DNA of 64,000 nt from Thiobacillus sp. 0-1251 (GCA_001899305.1 MKWL01000002.1:62001-126000), one strand, 5' to 3'; shown: positions 28,590-41,660, counted from the first letter of the stretch. The notes: a model not told the origin generated them from the sequence alone. Program-made: numbers and translations.

Positions 28590-29243
28590 TCAAGGCAAAA
28601 GCAGGCTGAAAACCGCACCGGGATCATTGCCGAGCCGCAGTTCGCCCTGGCGCCCCCGGTTGTCATGGCTTTGTGCGATCAACCGGGCAAACTGCAGGCC
28701 CAGCCCGGTCCCTGTGGCGGCATACGACCGGCCTTCGGCCACGCTCTCGAGAATATGTTCGGGATAGCCCGGCGAGTCGTCGCGCACGCGCAGGGCCAAA
28801 CAGCCCGCGTCCATTTCCGCCTCGATCCGGATGGTCGATCGCGCATGGGCCAGCGCATTGTGAATGGCGTTGACCAGGGCCATTTCGACCAGGTCGCGAT
28901 CGAAGAACCAAAGTACGGGCGTATCCCCGGCGATCGCCGTCTCGACACGCAGGCGGCCGTGCGCAAGAGCCTTTGCGCTGGCCGCAATTTCCTGAACCAG
29001 ATCATGCGGCGAATAGGCATCGAGCACGGGATGGATCGGCTGATTGGCCGCCTTGTAGATCAGCAGTGCCTGATGCAGCCGATCGACCACGTTCTGGCAC
29101 AACAGCCGGGCCGAATCGACCGAAGCGTCGTGCTCCGCTTCACCCAGCCGCGGGATGCGCTCGAGCGTCATCGACAGCACGCCCAGATTGTTCTTCAGTT
29201 CATGGATCAGCGCCGCGTAGAAATCGGTGCCGTCGAATTTCAT
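28590..29243 (-). CDS. Minimal cytosolic histidine kinase
   Basis: A 217-residue kinase with no sensor or membrane part. A dimerisation helix near the N-terminus carries the H-box ALIHELKNNLGVLSMTLERI. The ATPase domain has an N-box NAIHNALAHA, a G1-like RDDSPGYP, and GTGLGLQFARLIA. The ATG at 29243 overlaps the upstream REC-TPR stop as ATGA, so the pair is translationally coupled and almost surely works together. The bases before 29243 in the same frame belong to the REC-TPR coding region. It faces the c-di-GMP cluster tail-to-tail. Confidence 0.85.
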   Translation of the reverse strand: MKFDGTDFYAALIHELKNNLGVLSMTLERIPRLGEAEHDASVDSARLLCQNVVDRLHQALLIYKAANQPIHPVLDAYSPHDLVQEIAASAKALAHGRLRVETAIAGDTPVLWFFDRDLVEMALVNAIHNALAHARSTIRIEAEMDAGCLALRVRDDSPGYPEHILESVAEGRSYAATGTGLGLQFARLIAQSHDNRGRQGELRLGNDPGAVFSLLLP

Positions 29244-30904
29244 CGGGCAGCTTTCCGCTGGATGCCGAAACGGGTTTCCACATCCTTCATCTGCAGGCGC
29301 AGCCCGGCCAGACGCGGGTGGCCGGGCGCCTGGCGCTCCGCCTCCCTGAGCTGGGTCCGTGCGGTCTCGATCATGGCCTCGTCCATCCCCACCTGGTCGA
29401 TGTACTTGAGGATCACCCACACGGCGTTCATGAGGATGCGGGGGTTGTAGGGCGCTTCGCTGCAGGCGGTCAGCAATTTTTCCACGGCGGTTTTGTAGTC
29501 GCCGCGCTGCGCCAGCACCACACCTTCGTTGTTGAGCTTGCGCACATCGCCCGTCGCCGAGGCCAGGACGCTGGCGCCGGCATCCGTCCGTCCGGCCTCA
29601 TCATAGAGACGCTTCGCCTTCGCCAGCAGCGCCTCGCTGTCGTGCGCGTTGCGCGCCACCTCGGCAACCACGGCATCCGCTTCCTCATGGCGGCCGTTGG
29701 CCATGCAGGCACCGGCCAGATCCAGCATCAGTTGAGCATCCCCGCGCGTACCATCGGCCCGCAGGCTTGCCACCGCATCCAGCGCCTTGGCGGCTTCCGA
29801 CAGATTGCCGGTCCGGGTATGCGCGATGCTCTGCGTGACCGCCATCACAAGCTGCCCTTCCGGATTCGCCTGCAGCGTGCTTTTGTTCTTCTTCAGCGTA
29901 TCGGCCACTGCCTCCAGATCGCCCTGCTCCAGTTGCACCCGACACAGATTGCCGAAGTCGGCGGGCGTCACGAAAATGGAGTGGCGCCCCTTCTCCAGTA
30001 CATTGTCGAATGCCGTACGAGCGGTATCGAGATCGCCGTTGCCATAGGCGACTTCTCCGAGTTTCTGCTGCCGGCGGACTGTTTTGGCGGAAATGGCCAC
30101 GCCTTTTTCCAGGGCTTCCTGCGCTGCGGCCACATCCTTCTTTTCCAGACAGACGTCGGAGAGCAGGTCATAGGCGGCGACCATTTCAGGCGCATGTTCA
30201 AGGACGTCACGCAGTTCTTCCACGGCCGCTTCGTTTTTCTTCTGCAGATGCAGCGCCCGGGCAAGTCCCAGGCGGGCCCAGGGAATGGCACGCATCGACA
30301 CCACTTGCTGATACAAGGCCTCGGCTTCCTCGAAGCGTCCGAGCGCGACCAACAGTTCGCCTTTGAAGCGCAAGGCATCCACGGCATATTTCGGCTTGTT
30401 GTGAATGAGCGCGTCGCAGGCCGCGATCGAGGCCTCCAGGTCCTGTGCCTGGAAATGCCAGTAGACGTCACGGAATGCCCGCTTGCGCAACAGGATGCCC
30501 GTGAGCCGGCTGCACAGCAACTCTGCGCTGAAGGGCTTGATCATGTAGTCGTCCGGCGCCAGCTCGGCCGTGGCGACCACTTTTTCATAATAGGATTCCG
30601 CCGTGACCATCATGAAGACGGTCTCCAGCGCGATCAGGTTGCCGTGACGCAATTCCTCCAGCAGTTGCTGGCCATCGCGTCCCACGCCCAGGTTGAAGTC
30701 GCACAGGATGAAATCATAGGAGCGATTCTTGATCTGGAAGATGGCCTCGGCGGCATTGGCCACCATCTGGATCTTGGTGATCCCGAAGTTGGACAGGGTC
30801 AGCCGCAGGGCATTGCGCATGCCGGGCGAATCGTCCACCACCAGTGCGCGCAGGGCACCATAGTCGATGAAGCTATCGCTGTCCGCTACTGGCGGCTGGC
30901 TCAC
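29240..30904 (-). CDS. Response regulator with TPR repeats
   Basis: About 554 residues. The receiver is at the N-terminus (ALRALVVDDSPGMRNAL, phospho-acceptor Asp in FILCDFNLG, VTAESYYEKV, DDYMIKPF). The rest is a helical array of tetratricopeptide repeats from about 155 to the end (for example ALRFKGELLVALGRFEEAEALYQQ, split across a repeat). I chose the GTG at 30904 because AAGGGG lies seven bases before it; an ATG at 30922 adds six residues but has no ribosome site. No DNA-binding or enzyme domain is present, so output is probably by protein contact through the TPRs. It is coupled to the minimal kinase downstream. Confidence 0.88.
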   Translation of the reverse strand: MSQPPVADSDSFIDYGALRALVVDDSPGMRNALRLTLSNFGITKIQMVANAAEAIFQIKNRSYDFILCDFNLGVGRDGQQLLEELRHGNLIALETVFMMVTAESYYEKVVATAELAPDDYMIKPFSAELLCSRLTGILLRKRAFRDVYWHFQAQDLEASIAACDALIHNKPKYAVDALRFKGELLVALGRFEEAEALYQQVVSMRAIPWARLGLARALHLQKKNEAAVEELRDVLEHAPEMVAAYDLLSDVCLEKKDVAAAQEALEKGVAISAKTVRRQQKLGEVAYGNGDLDTARTAFDNVLEKGRHSIFVTPADFGNLCRVQLEQGDLEAVADTLKKNKSTLQANPEGQLVMAVTQSIAHTRTGNLSEAAKALDAVASLRADGTRGDAQLMLDLAGACMANGRHEEADAVVAEVARNAHDSEALLAKAKRLYDEAGRTDAGASVLASATGDVRKLNNEGVVLAQRGDYKTAVEKLLTACSEAPYNPRILMNAVWVILKYIDQVGMDEAMIETARTQLREAERQAPGHPRLAGLRLQMKDVETRFGIQRKAAR

Positions 30905-31024
30905 TCCCGAGCCCCTTCGCATAAATAGTCAGCGTTTTCCACCTGGGTTTCCATTGAATGGGTTTATTGAGTGGAATAACGACGATTTTCTGCCCAACTG
31001 AACCTCGGGCAGCCCGAAAACGCG

Positions 31025-31888
31025 CTAGGAAGCGGATTTCACCCCGGCCGTTGGGGCGGCAAGCGCCAGTTCCTCCCCATACGGCCGGCTCGGGTACTGG
31101 AAGGCCACCGGTCCGTCGGGTTCCGCATGGACGAATTGATGGACGAAAGGATCGCTCGAGTCTTGCATTGCAGAAGCCTCACCTTCGGCCACCACCACGC
31201 CGTGATGGATGAAATAGACATAGTCGGCCACCTTCAGCGATTCCGACACGTCGTAGGTCACCACGATCGAAGTCAGACCGAGGGCATCGTTGAGCCGGCG
31301 GATCAGATTGGCGATGGTATTGAGCGAAATCGGGTCGAGACCGGCGAAAGGCTCGTCGTACATGATCAGCCGGGGATCGAGCGCAATCGCCCGGGCGAGA
31401 GCCACCCGCCGTTCCATGCCGCCCGACAGTTCGCTGGTGCGCAGATCGTGGGCGCCACGCAGGCCGACGGCATGCAGCTTCATCAGCACCAGGTCGCGGA
31501 TGACATCCTCCGGAAGGTCGGTGTGCTCGCGCATCGGATAGGCGATGTTGTCGAACACGGACAGATCGCTGAACAAGCCGCTGACCTGGAACATCATCCC
31601 CATCTTCCGCCGCATCGCATACAGGCCTGCGTTGTCGAGTTCGTGGACCACCTGGCCGTCGAACATCACACTGCCGCGCGACGGCCTGAGCTGGCCGCCG
31701 AGATGGCGCAGCAGCGTGGTCTTGCCGCAGCCGCTGACACCCAGGATGGCGACGACCTTGCCGCGCGGTATCGCAAGATTGATCCCCTTCAGCACGGCAT
31801 TGTCGTCGTACGAGAAATGCAGGTCGCGCACCTCGACCAGTGCACGGGCCGGCGGAGCCGACGCATCGTGTTCAAAAGCGGCTGCCAT
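31025..31888 (-). CDS. MlaF-like ABC transporter ATP-binding protein with altered switch residue
   Basis: A 287-residue ATPase subunit of the MlaF/Mkl class. Walker A is GVSGCGKTT, the Q-loop MMFQVSGLFSDLSV is typical of MlaF, the signature is LSGGMERRVALARA, Walker B is RLIMYDEPFAGLDP, and SIVVTYDVSESLKVADYV follows. In the family this last segment is VVTHD; here the switch His is Tyr (codon TAC). The ATG at 31888 has a weak GGAT upstream; a TTG at 31897 is also possible. It follows odhB by about 24 bp as the last gene of the TCA operon, and no mlaE, mlaD or mlaB gene is adjacent. Whether it hydrolyses ATP is in doubt. It could serve a phospholipid-transport permease encoded elsewhere. Confidence 0.88.
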   Translation of the reverse strand: MAAAFEHDASAPPARALVEVRDLHFSYDDNAVLKGINLAIPRGKVVAILGVSGCGKTTLLRHLGGQLRPSRGSVMFDGQVVHELDNAGLYAMRRKMGMMFQVSGLFSDLSVFDNIAYPMREHTDLPEDVIRDLVLMKLHAVGLRGAHDLRTSELSGGMERRVALARAIALDPRLIMYDEPFAGLDPISLNTIANLIRRLNDALGLTSIVVTYDVSESLKVADYVYFIHHGVVVAEGEASAMQDSSDPFVHQFVHAEPDGPVAFQYPSRPYGEELALAAPTAGVKSAS

Positions 31889-31912
31889 GTCATCCAATCC
31901 CGGAATTAAGCA

Positions 31913-32981
31913 TCAGACTGCGGGCAACAACGCATCGGGCGCTTCCAGTGCGGCTTTCACCGCCACCAGGAATTGCACGGCATCGCGCCCGTCGATCAGG
32001 CGGTGATCGTAGGTCAACGCCAGGTACATCATGGGGCGGATCACGACCTGGCCGTTTTCCGCGACGGGGCGCTCCTGGATCGTATGCATGCCCAGTATCG
32101 CCGACTGCGGCGGGTTGAGGATGGGGGTGGAGAGCAGCGAACCGAACCCCCCGCCGTTGGTGATAGAGAACGTGCCGCCACTAAGCTCCTCCAGGGTGAG
32201 CTTCGCCTCGCGCGCGCGGCGGGCGAAGTCGGCGATGGCTGCTTCGATTTCGGCGGATGACAGCGCCTGCGCGCGGCGCAGGATCGGTACCACCAGTCCG
32301 CGCGGGCTGGAGATCGCAATCCCGATGTCGGCGTCGCCCTGCCACACGATGTCGGTGCCGTCGATGGCGGCATTGACGATGGGAAACTGCTGCAGCGCCT
32401 GGCATACCGCGCGCACGAAGAACGACATGTAGCCAAGCTTGACACCGTGCTTGACCTCGAACTCGGCCTTGAAGCGCTGGCGCAGCTCGTTCACCGGCTG
32501 CATGTTCACTTCGTTGAAGGTGGTCAGCATGGCGGCGGTGTGCTGCGCCGCGACCAGACGCTCGGCCACGCGCTGGCGCAGGCGCGACATCGGCTCGCGG
32601 CGATGCTCGCCCGGCGTGGCGGCAGGCATCTCGGGTGTTGCGGGCAAGGGTGCGGAAGGCACCGGCGAGGCCACGGCTGGCACCGCCGACGTGACCGTCG
32701 CAGCGGCGGCAGGCTGAACGGGCTTTTCAGCGGATACGGGCGGCGCAATGTTTTCGCCGGTTTCGATCACCGCCACCACCTCGTCGGCCTTGACCACGGC
32801 ACCCTCGGGCTGGCGCAGTTCGACCAGGGTGCCGGACGCCGGCGCGGGGATTTCCAGGATCACCTTGTCGGTTTCCAGGTCGACCAGGGTTTCGTCCCGC
32901 GCCACGGTCTCGCCAACCTGCTTGCGCCAGGGCAGCAGGGTGCCGCTGGCAACCGAATCGGACAGGGTAGGAACGCGCACC

Positions 32982-32992
<11 letters not shown>
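31913..32992 (-). CDS. odhB: 2-oxoglutarate dehydrogenase E2 (dihydrolipoyl succinyltransferase) without subunit-binding domain
   Basis: A 359-residue E2 that transfers the succinyl group to CoA. The lipoyl domain is at 1-80 with the lipoylated lysine at 43 ([14 protein letters not shown]). A Pro/Ala linker runs from about 90 to 130, and then at once the catalytic domain begins ([54 protein letters not shown] with the active His and Asp). The peripheral subunit-binding domain that normally lies between (SPAxR...GTGxxGRxxxxD) is absent, and the protein is about 50 residues short of usual length. The GTG at 32992 has GGAG upstream and overlaps the odhA stop by 11 bp. No lpd gene is in the operon. 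Confidence 0.92.
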
Positions 32993-35678
<2,686 letters not shown>

Positions 35679-35702
35679 GGCCGATCGATCCCGGGTATGC
35701 CG

Positions 35703-36998
35703 CTAGGCCTTGCGCTGGTCGATCGGGACGAATTCACGCCGGGCCGCGCCGATGTAGAGCTGGCGCGGCCGCCCGATCTTGTGCGCCGGATCGGACAGCA
35801 TCTCATGCCATTGCGCGACCCAGCCTGCGGTGCGGGCCATGGCGAACAACGCGGTGAACATGCTGGTGGGAATGCCCATGGCACGGAAGATGATGCCCGA
35901 GTAGAAATCGACGTTGGGGTAGAGCTTCTTGGCAATGAAATACTCGTCTTCCAGCGCGATGCGTTCGAGTTCGAGCGCAATCTTGAACTGCGGATCGTCG
36001 CGCAGGTCGAGTTCGTCCAGCACCTCGTAACAGGTCTGGCGGATGATCGCCGCCCGCGGATCCATGTTCTTGTAGATGCGATGGCCGAAGCCCATCAGGC
36101 GGAACGGATCGGACTTGTCCTTGGCGCGCTTGATGAATTCCGGAATCTTGGAGACATCGTCCATCTCCTCCAGCATGCGCAGCACCGCCTCGTTGGCGCC
36201 ACCATGCAGCGGCCCCCACAGCGAGGCCATGCCGCTGGCGATACAGGCATAGGGGTTGGCGCCGCTCGAACCGGCCAGCCGCACGGTCGAGGTCGAGGCG
36301 TTCTGCTCGTGGTCGGCATGCAGAATGAAGATGCGGTCGAGCGCACGCGCCAGAACCGGGTTCGGCACATACTCCTCGCACGGGCTGGAGAACATCATGT
36401 GCATGAAGTTCTCGGCATAGCTCAGGCGGTTTTGCGGATAGACGAAAGGCTGGCCTTCGTTGAACTTGTAGGCCCAGGCTGCGACCGTAGGCACCTTCGC
36501 AATCAGCCGATGGGCGACGATCTCGCGATGCGCCGGATTGAAGTTGTCGAGGCCGCTGTGATAGAAGGCCGACATCGCGCCGGTCACGCCGATCATCACC
36601 GCCATCGGGTGCGCGCTGCGACGGAAGCCGCGGAACACGTTTTCCATCTGGTCGTGCAGCAGGGTATGGTGGCGGATCGACTGCTCGAACGCCATTTTCT
36701 GCTCGGCCGTCGGCAGTTCGCCGTGAAGCAGCAGATAGCTGACTTCCATGTAGTCGGACTTGTAGGCCAGTTCCTCGATCGGATAGCCGCGGTAATACAG
36801 CAGGCCTTCGTCGCCGTCGATGTAGGTGATGGCCGACGTACAGCTCGACGTGGCAGTGAAGCCGGGGTCATGGGTGAAATAGCCGTGCGCACCCAGTGCG
36901 CGGATGTCGATGACCGGCTTGCCATAGGTGCCTTGCTCGATCGGCAATTCGATCGAAGGGCTGCCGTCGCTGAAGGTGAGGGTGACGGTTTTTTTCAT
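35703..36998 (-). CDS. gltA: Citrate synthase
   Basis: A 431-residue type-II (hexameric, NADH-sensitive class) citrate synthase. Catalytic segments are [15 protein letters not shown] (His), [14 protein letters not shown] (His), [13 protein letters not shown] (His/Arg) and a late Asp in [10 protein letters not shown]. The N-terminal segment ([28 protein letters not shown]) is standard for the proteobacterial enzyme. The ATG at 36998 overlaps the sdhE stop as ATGA. The open frame continues far upstream but that is sdhE and sdhB sequence read in another frame. It condenses oxaloacetate with acetyl-CoA and sits between the succinate dehydrogenase and oxoglutarate dehydrogenase genes. Confidence 0.97.
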   Translation of the reverse strand: MKKTVTLTFSDGSPSIELPIEQGTYGKPVIDIRALGAHGYFTHDPGFTATSSCTSAITYIDGDEGLLYYRGYPIEELAYKSDYMEVSYLLLHGELPTAEQKMAFEQSIRHHTLLHDQMENVFRGFRRSAHPMAVMIGVTGAMSAFYHSGLDNFNPAHREIVAHRLIAKVPTVAAWAYKFNEGQPFVYPQNRLSYAENFMHMMFSSPCEEYVPNPVLARALDRIFILHADHEQNASTSTVRLAGSSGANPYACIASGMASLWGPLHGGANEAVLRMLEEMDDVSKIPEFIKRAKDKSDPFRLMGFGHRIYKNMDPRAAIIRQTCYEVLDELDLRDDPQFKIALELERIALEDEYFIAKKLYPNVDFYSGIIFRAMGIPTSMFTALFAMARTAGWVAQWHEMLSDPAHKIGRPRQLYIGAARREFVPIDQRKA

Positions 36999-37249
36999 CG
37001 TGATTCCAAAAGTGTTGCTGCCTGAAAATGTCGCAGGCGTTGTACAAGCGCTTCCAGTCCGGCATCGCCCGCTGGCGACCGGCCTTGCAGCCGATCGATG
37101 ATCTCCATGTCCGGCAGATCCAGCAGCCGTTCCAGTGCGGCGGCCTCGCAAGGCTGAAGTGTAGCGCGGTGCGCCGCCAGAAAGCCACTCAGCCAGAGAT
37201 CGAGTTCGAGCAACCCCCGCCTGCAACGCCAGGCCAGCACGTCAGACAC
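36995..37249 (-). CDS. sdhE: Succinate dehydrogenase assembly factor 2 (FAD assembly factor)
   Basis: An 84-residue helical protein of the SdhE/YgfY/SDH5 family, which helps attach FAD covalently to SdhA. The key RGxxE motif is present as [14 protein letters not shown], followed by the helical stretch [16 protein letters not shown]. It overlaps sdhB by 8 bp and gltA by 4 bp. Its position right behind sdhB and before gltA is usual in betaproteobacteria. Confidence 0.93.
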   Translation of the reverse strand: MSDVLAWRCRRGLLELDLWLSGFLAAHRATLQPCEAAALERLLDLPDMEIIDRLQGRSPAGDAGLEALVQRLRHFQAATLLESR

Positions 37250-37937
37250 GGCGTTTCACCAAGAGCGATTTGATGCGCCCGATGGCCTCGGTCGGATTCA
37301 GGCCTTTTGGGCAGGCATCGACGCAGTTCATGATGCCGTGGCAGCGATACAGACGATACGGATCCTCCACATTGTCAAGCCGCGCAGACGTCGCCTCGTC
37401 GCGCGAATCCGCGATGAAGCGATAGGCTTGCAGCAATCCCGCCGGGCCGACGAATTTATCGGGATTCCACCAGAACGATGGGCATGCCGTCGTGCAGCAG
37501 GCGCACAGGATGCACTCATAGGCGCCGTCGAGCAGCGCGCGGTCTTCGGGGCTTTGCAGACGCTCCACCTCGGGTTCGGGTTCGTCGTTGATCAACCAGG
37601 GTTTGATCGAGCGGTATTGCCTGTAGAACGGTTCCATGTCGACGATGAGGTCGCGGATCACCGGCAACCCCGGCAGCGGCCTGACCTCGATGGGTTCCTT
37701 GAGCTCGCCCAGCGGCGTGATGCACGCCAGCCGGTTTTTCCCGTTCACGTTCATCGCGTCCGATCCGCATACGCCTTCGCGGCAGGAACGGCGCAGGGAC
37801 AGCGTTTCGTCCTGCGCCTTGATCGCGATGAGCGCGTCGAGCAGCATCTTGCCGGCGGGGTCGATGTCGAGATCGACATCCTGCATGCGGGGCTTGGCGT
37901 CGGTTTCGGGAGAGTAGCGGTAGAGGCGGAATTTCAT
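37242..37937 (-). CDS. sdhB: Succinate dehydrogenase iron-sulfur subunit
   Basis: A 231-residue subunit carrying three Fe-S clusters. The 2Fe-2S ligands are in CREGVCGSDAMNVNG with a further Cys in RLACITPL. The 4Fe-4S and 3Fe-4S ligands are in CILCACCTTACPSFWW and CHGIMNCVDACPKGLNP. The C-terminal segment also holds the WW pair near the quinone site. Its start and the sdhA stop share one base (TGATG), so the operon is tightly coupled. It passes electrons from SdhA to the membrane anchor. Confidence 0.97.
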   Translation of the reverse strand: MKFRLYRYSPETDAKPRMQDVDLDIDPAGKMLLDALIAIKAQDETLSLRRSCREGVCGSDAMNVNGKNRLACITPLGELKEPIEVRPLPGLPVIRDLIVDMEPFYRQYRSIKPWLINDEPEPEVERLQSPEDRALLDGAYECILCACCTTACPSFWWNPDKFVGPAGLLQAYRFIADSRDEATSARLDNVEDPYRLYRCHGIMNCVDACPKGLNPTEAIGRIKSLLVKRRV

Positions 37938-39691
37938 CAGTACACCCTCTCCTTCGGCCGTATCGACTCCACCGTCAGCGGCTTCAGCCGCACCGGCTTG
38001 GCGTCAACCTGGTCGCCCGCCCGCGAATACAGGGTGTGCTTCAGCCAGTGTTCGTCGTCGCGCGCGGGGAAGTCTTCACGCGTATGTGCGCCGCGGCTTT
38101 CGGTCCGGCTGATGGCTGATACCAGCGTCGCCCGCGCCACGCCCATCAGGTTCTCCAGTTCCAGCGCCTCGATGCGTGCCGTGTTGAACACGTGGCTGGT
38201 ATCCGTGAGGCCGGCATGCGCCAGACGGCCTTCCAGTTCATTCAGTTTTTCCAGCCCCTCGCGCAACACCGCATCCGTCCGGAATACGCCCGCATGCGTC
38301 TGCATCAGGCGCCGCAGGTCATCGCTGATCGCCGCCACGCGTTCGCTGCCGGACTGGTCCCAGCGGACCAGACGCGCCTGGCTGGCGTCAGCCGCAGACT
38401 CGGGCATGGGACGCGGATAGGGATTGTCGCGCAGGTATTCCAGCATGTGCTTGCCGGCGGCGCGGCCGAAGACGATGAGATCGAGCAGCGAATTACCGCC
38501 CAGACGATTGGCGCCATGCACCGACACGCAGGCACACTCGCCGACGGCATACAGACCCGGCACCGGCTCTTCCGGGCCGTAGCGCGCCGGCGCAACGACC
38601 TGGCCATGCAGGTTGGTGGGAATGCCACCCATCATGTAGTGCGCAGTCGGCGCGACGGGTATGGGTTTCTCGACCGGGTCGACGCCGGCGAAGCGGATCG
38701 CCAGATCGCGGATGCCGGGCAGCTTCTCGGCAATGGTTTTTTCGCCCAGATGATCGAGCTTGATATCGACGTAATCCCCGCGCGGGCCACAACCGCGTCC
38801 CTCGGCGATTTCGATGGCGATCGCACGCGCCACCACGTCGCGCCCGGCGAGGTCCTTCGCATGCGGCGCATAGCGTTCCATGAAGCGCTCGCCGTGCCGG
38901 TTCAGCAGATAGCCGCCCTCGCCGCGCACGCCCTCGGTGATGAGGCAGCCGACGCCGGCAATCCCGGTGGGGTGGAACTGCCAAAATTCCATGTCCTGCA
39001 GCGGCAGGCCGGCGCGCAGCACCATGCCAAGGCCATCGCCGGTATTGATCATGGCGTTGCTGCTGTTCCAGAACACCCGCCCTGCCCCACCGGTGGCGAG
39101 CAGGGTCGTGCGTGCCTCGATCAGCAGCGGTTCGCCGGTCTCGATGCTCATCGCGGTGACGCCGAGGCAATAGCCGTCGGCGTCGCGCAGCAGGTCGAGC
39201 GCAAAGTACTCGTCGAAGAACTGCGTGCGGTGCTGGATGTTCTGCTGGTACAGCGTATGCAGCAGCGCATGGCCGGTGCGATCGGCAGCGGCGCAGGTGC
39301 GCGTGGCCTGATCGCCGCCGAAGTGCTTGGACTGCCCGCCAAAGGGGCGCTGATAGATCTTGCCGTTGTCGAGGCGCGAGAATGGCAGGCCCATGTGTTC
39401 GAGTTCGTAGACGGCCGTGGCCGCCTCGCGGCACATGAACTCGATCGCATCCTGGTCGCCGAGCCAGTCGCCGCCCTTGACCGTGTCGTACATATGCCAT
39501 TCCCAGCGGTCGTCGTCGACGTTGGCGAGCGCGGCGGTGATGCCCCCCTGCGCCGACACGGTGTGCGAACGCGTCGGGAAAACCTTCGACACCACCGCGA
39601 CCTTGTAATCCGAACGCGCGAGTTGCAACGCCGCGCGCAGTCCGGCGCCGCCGCCGCCGACGATGAGGGCGTCGAAGCGGCGCGTGTTCAT
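37937..39691 (-). CDS. sdhA: Succinate dehydrogenase flavoprotein subunit
   Basis: A 584-residue flavoprotein that oxidises succinate. FAD-binding [14 protein letters not shown] starts it, and the covalent-FAD histidine is in [11 protein letters not shown]. The active-site region includes [21 protein letters not shown] and the conserved [14 protein letters not shown]. The C-terminal arginine segments ([23 protein letters not shown]) are typical. The ATG at 39691 overlaps the sdhD stop as ATGA; an ATG 12 bases earlier is less likely. Confidence 0.97.
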   Translation of the reverse strand: MNTRRFDALIVGGGGAGLRAALQLARSDYKVAVVSKVFPTRSHTVSAQGGITAALANVDDDRWEWHMYDTVKGGDWLGDQDAIEFMCREAATAVYELEHMGLPFSRLDNGKIYQRPFGGQSKHFGGDQATRTCAAADRTGHALLHTLYQQNIQHRTQFFDEYFALDLLRDADGYCLGVTAMSIETGEPLLIEARTTLLATGGAGRVFWNSSNAMINTGDGLGMVLRAGLPLQDMEFWQFHPTGIAGVGCLITEGVRGEGGYLLNRHGERFMERYAPHAKDLAGRDVVARAIAIEIAEGRGCGPRGDYVDIKLDHLGEKTIAEKLPGIRDLAIRFAGVDPVEKPIPVAPTAHYMMGGIPTNLHGQVVAPARYGPEEPVPGLYAVGECACVSVHGANRLGGNSLLDLIVFGRAAGKHMLEYLRDNPYPRPMPESAADASQARLVRWDQSGSERVAAISDDLRRLMQTHAGVFRTDAVLREGLEKLNELEGRLAHAGLTDTSHVFNTARIEALELENLMGVARATLVSAISRTESRGAHTREDFPARDDEHWLKHTLYSRAGDQVDAKPVRLKPLTVESIRPKERVY

Positions 39692-40032
39692 GCCGGCCCC
39701 CACAGGACGGCGGCCAGCCAGACGACGCTGCCCGTCAGGATGACGATCACCGCCAGATACAGTGCCAGCCGCAGACTGGTGAAATGGATGTAGTCCATGA
39801 AAATGTCACGCACGCCCACCCAGGCGTGCAGCGCCAGTGCCAGCGCCGTCAGCAGCAGCAGCACGCGCACCCAAAGTGGTGCGAACAATCCCTGCCATCC
39901 GGAAAAATCGACCGGCAAAGCCAGGAGGAAATGGGCCATCAAGCCAGGCAAGGCCACGGCCAGTACCACCGCCGTGGCACGCTGCACCAGCCAGATGCCG
40001 GTGCCCGCATGCGCGCCGGTAGCCGGCTTCAT
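39688..40032 (-). CDS. sdhD: Succinate dehydrogenase membrane anchor
   Basis: A 114-residue protein with three membrane helices. The pattern [20 protein letters not shown] at the N-terminus and [20 protein letters not shown], with the histidine and Tyr/Asp near the haem and quinone, are those of SdhD. It overlaps sdhC and sdhA by 4 bp each (ATGA), a fully coupled sdhCDAB set. Confidence 0.93.
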   Translation of the reverse strand: MKPATGAHAGTGIWLVQRATAVVLAVALPGLMAHFLLALPVDFSGWQGLFAPLWVRVLLLLTALALALHAWVGVRDIFMDYIHFTSLRLALYLAVIVILTGSVVWLAAVLWGPA

Positions 40033-40409
40033 GTGAATAGTCTCCAGGCGGCGAGCAGCGTCACCAGCCCTGTGGCCAACATCACCGCGCGGCTGCTTTG
40101 CCGCGCATGCGACAGGCCCGTCCCCCAATGGACATCGAGCGCCAGATGCCGCAAACCGGCAAACAGATGATGCGTGAACGCCCATACGCCAAGCAACAGC
40201 AGCAGTTTGCTCAGCGGATGCGTCACCCATCCGGCCATACGCAGGAAACCGGCCTCACTCGAGAGCGACAGCGACAGCGCCCACACGCCAAGCGGCAGTG
40301 CCAGAAACAGCAGCGCACCCGACACCCGATGCAGGATCGACACCCAACCGGCCAGCGGTAAATAAATGCGCAACAGGTCCAGGTAAACGGGGCGCGCGAT
40401 CGGCTTCAT
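40029..40409 (-). CDS. sdhC: Succinate dehydrogenase cytochrome b556 subunit
   Basis: A 126-residue membrane protein with three helices. The quinone/haem signature is SILHRVSGALLFLALP, and the axial His is in THHLFAGLRHLALDVH. The N-terminus RPVYLDLLRIYLPLAGWVSI is the usual one. It lies 27 bp after the malic-enzyme gene, which suggests one transcript. Confidence 0.95.
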   Translation of the reverse strand: MKPIARPVYLDLLRIYLPLAGWVSILHRVSGALLFLALPLGVWALSLSLSSEAGFLRMAGWVTHPLSKLLLLLGVWAFTHHLFAGLRHLALDVHWGTGLSHARQSSRAVMLATGLVTLLAAWRLFT

Positions 40410-40436
40410 CGATTCGGCTCTCGCCAGGTCGGCGAC

Positions 40437-41660
40437 TCAGCGGCGCTTGCCCGGCGCCTTCTTCGCCGCCTTGGCCACGGCCTGGGGGACGCGCTGGGCA
40501 AGGCGCGGGTCGAATGGTTTCGGCAGGATGTAGTCCGGGCCGAATTTGAGCTTCTTCAGTTTATAGGCCTTCAACACCGATGCCGGCACCGGTTCGCGTG
40601 CCAGCTCGGCCAGCGCGTTCACCGCAGCGATCAGCATGGATTCGGTGATCTGCTTTGCCCGCGCATCGAGCGCACCGCGGAAAATGAACGGGAAACCCAG
40701 GACATTGTTCACTTGATTGGGGAAGTCGGAACGGCCGGTCGCCATGATGAGATCGCTGCGCGCCGCCTTGGCCTTTTCCGGCAGGATTTCCGGATTGGGG
40801 TTGGCCAGCGCGAACACCACAGGCTTGTCCGCCATGCTTTTGACCATGGCAGGGCTGACCAGGTTGGCACCCGACACGCCGACGAACACATCGGCGCCCA
40901 CCATCGCTTCGTCCAACGTACGCAGCTTGGTCTGACGCGCGTAGGCTTTCTTGAAGCTGTTGAGATCGGTACGCCCTTTGTGCACCACGCCCTTGGAATC
41001 GACCAGCAGGATGTTGCGCTTCTGCGCGCCCATCGCGACCAGCAGGTTCAGCGAGGCGATGCCGGCCGCGCCGGCGCCGAGGCACACGATCTTGGCGGTT
41101 TCCAGCGTCTTGCCCTGCACATGCAGGGCGTTGATGAGGCCCGCGCAGATGATGGTGGCAGTGCCATGCTGGTCGTCGTGGAATACCGGGATGTCGAGCT
41201 TCTTCTTCAGCGCCGCTTCGATTTCGAAACAGTGCGGCGCTGCGATGTCTTCGAGGTTGATTCCGCCGAAGGTGGGGGCGATCGCCTCCACCACCCTGAT
41301 GAAATCCTGCGGCGTCTTCGCGTTGACTTCGATGTCGTAGACGTCGATCCCGGCGAACTGCTTGAACAGCACAGCCTTGCCCTCCATCACCGGCTTCGCG
41401 GCGAGCGGGCCGCGATTACCCAGACCGAGAATCGCGGTGCCGTCGGTGATCACCGCGACCAGATTGCCCTTGTTCGTGTAATCGTAGGCTCTGGCGGGGT
41501 TTTTTGCGATCTCCAGCACCGGCTGGGCCACGCCCGGCGTATAGGCGAGCGACAGGTCCGCCTGGGTGGAACAGGGTTTGGACGATTCGACGGAGAGCTT
41601 GCCGGGCTTGGGCAGGCGATGGTAATCGAGGGCTTTTTTCTTGAGGGCGGCTTGGCTCAT
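40437..41660 (-). CDS. maeB: Malic enzyme, short form
   Basis: A 407-residue NAD(P)-dependent oxaloacetate-decarboxylating malate dehydrogenase. Conserved parts are the Tyr of [12 protein letters not shown], the Lys of [30 protein letters not shown], the metal Asp/Glu segment [17 protein letters not shown] with FHDDQHGTA, and the Rossmann motif [10 protein letters not shown]. It lacks the C-terminal phosphotransacetylase domain of long MaeB proteins. The tail is basic and Lys/Ala-rich ([12 protein letters not shown]). It seems to be the first gene of the minus-strand TCA operon, linking malate to pyruvate. Confidence 0.93.
   Translation of the reverse strand: MSQAALKKKALDYHRLPKPGKLSVESSKPCSTQADLSLAYTPGVAQPVLEIAKNPARAYDYTNKGNLVAVITDGTAILGLGNRGPLAAKPVMEGKAVLFKQFAGIDVYDIEVNAKTPQDFIRVVEAIAPTFGGINLEDIAAPHCFEIEAALKKKLDIPVFHDDQHGTATIICAGLINALHVQGKTLETAKIVCLGAGAAGIASLNLLVAMGAQKRNILLVDSKGVVHKGRTDLNSFKKAYARQTKLRTLDEAMVGADVFVGVSGANLVSPAMVKSMADKPVVFALANPNPEILPEKAKAARSDLIMATGRSDFPNQVNNVLGFPFIFRGALDARAKQITESMLIAAVNALAELAREPVPASVLKAYKLKKLKFGPDYILPKPFDPRLAQRVPQAVAKAAKKAPGKRR

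Noticed and set aside
28973-30928. Plus-strand open frame of 651 codons opposite the REC-TPR gene
   Set aside because: The minus strand encodes an evident receiver and TPR array; the opposite frame has no recognisable domain or start site.
38192-39793. Plus-strand open frame of 533 codons opposite sdhA
   Set aside because: sdhA is certain, and the antisense protein is low-complexity with no known motif.
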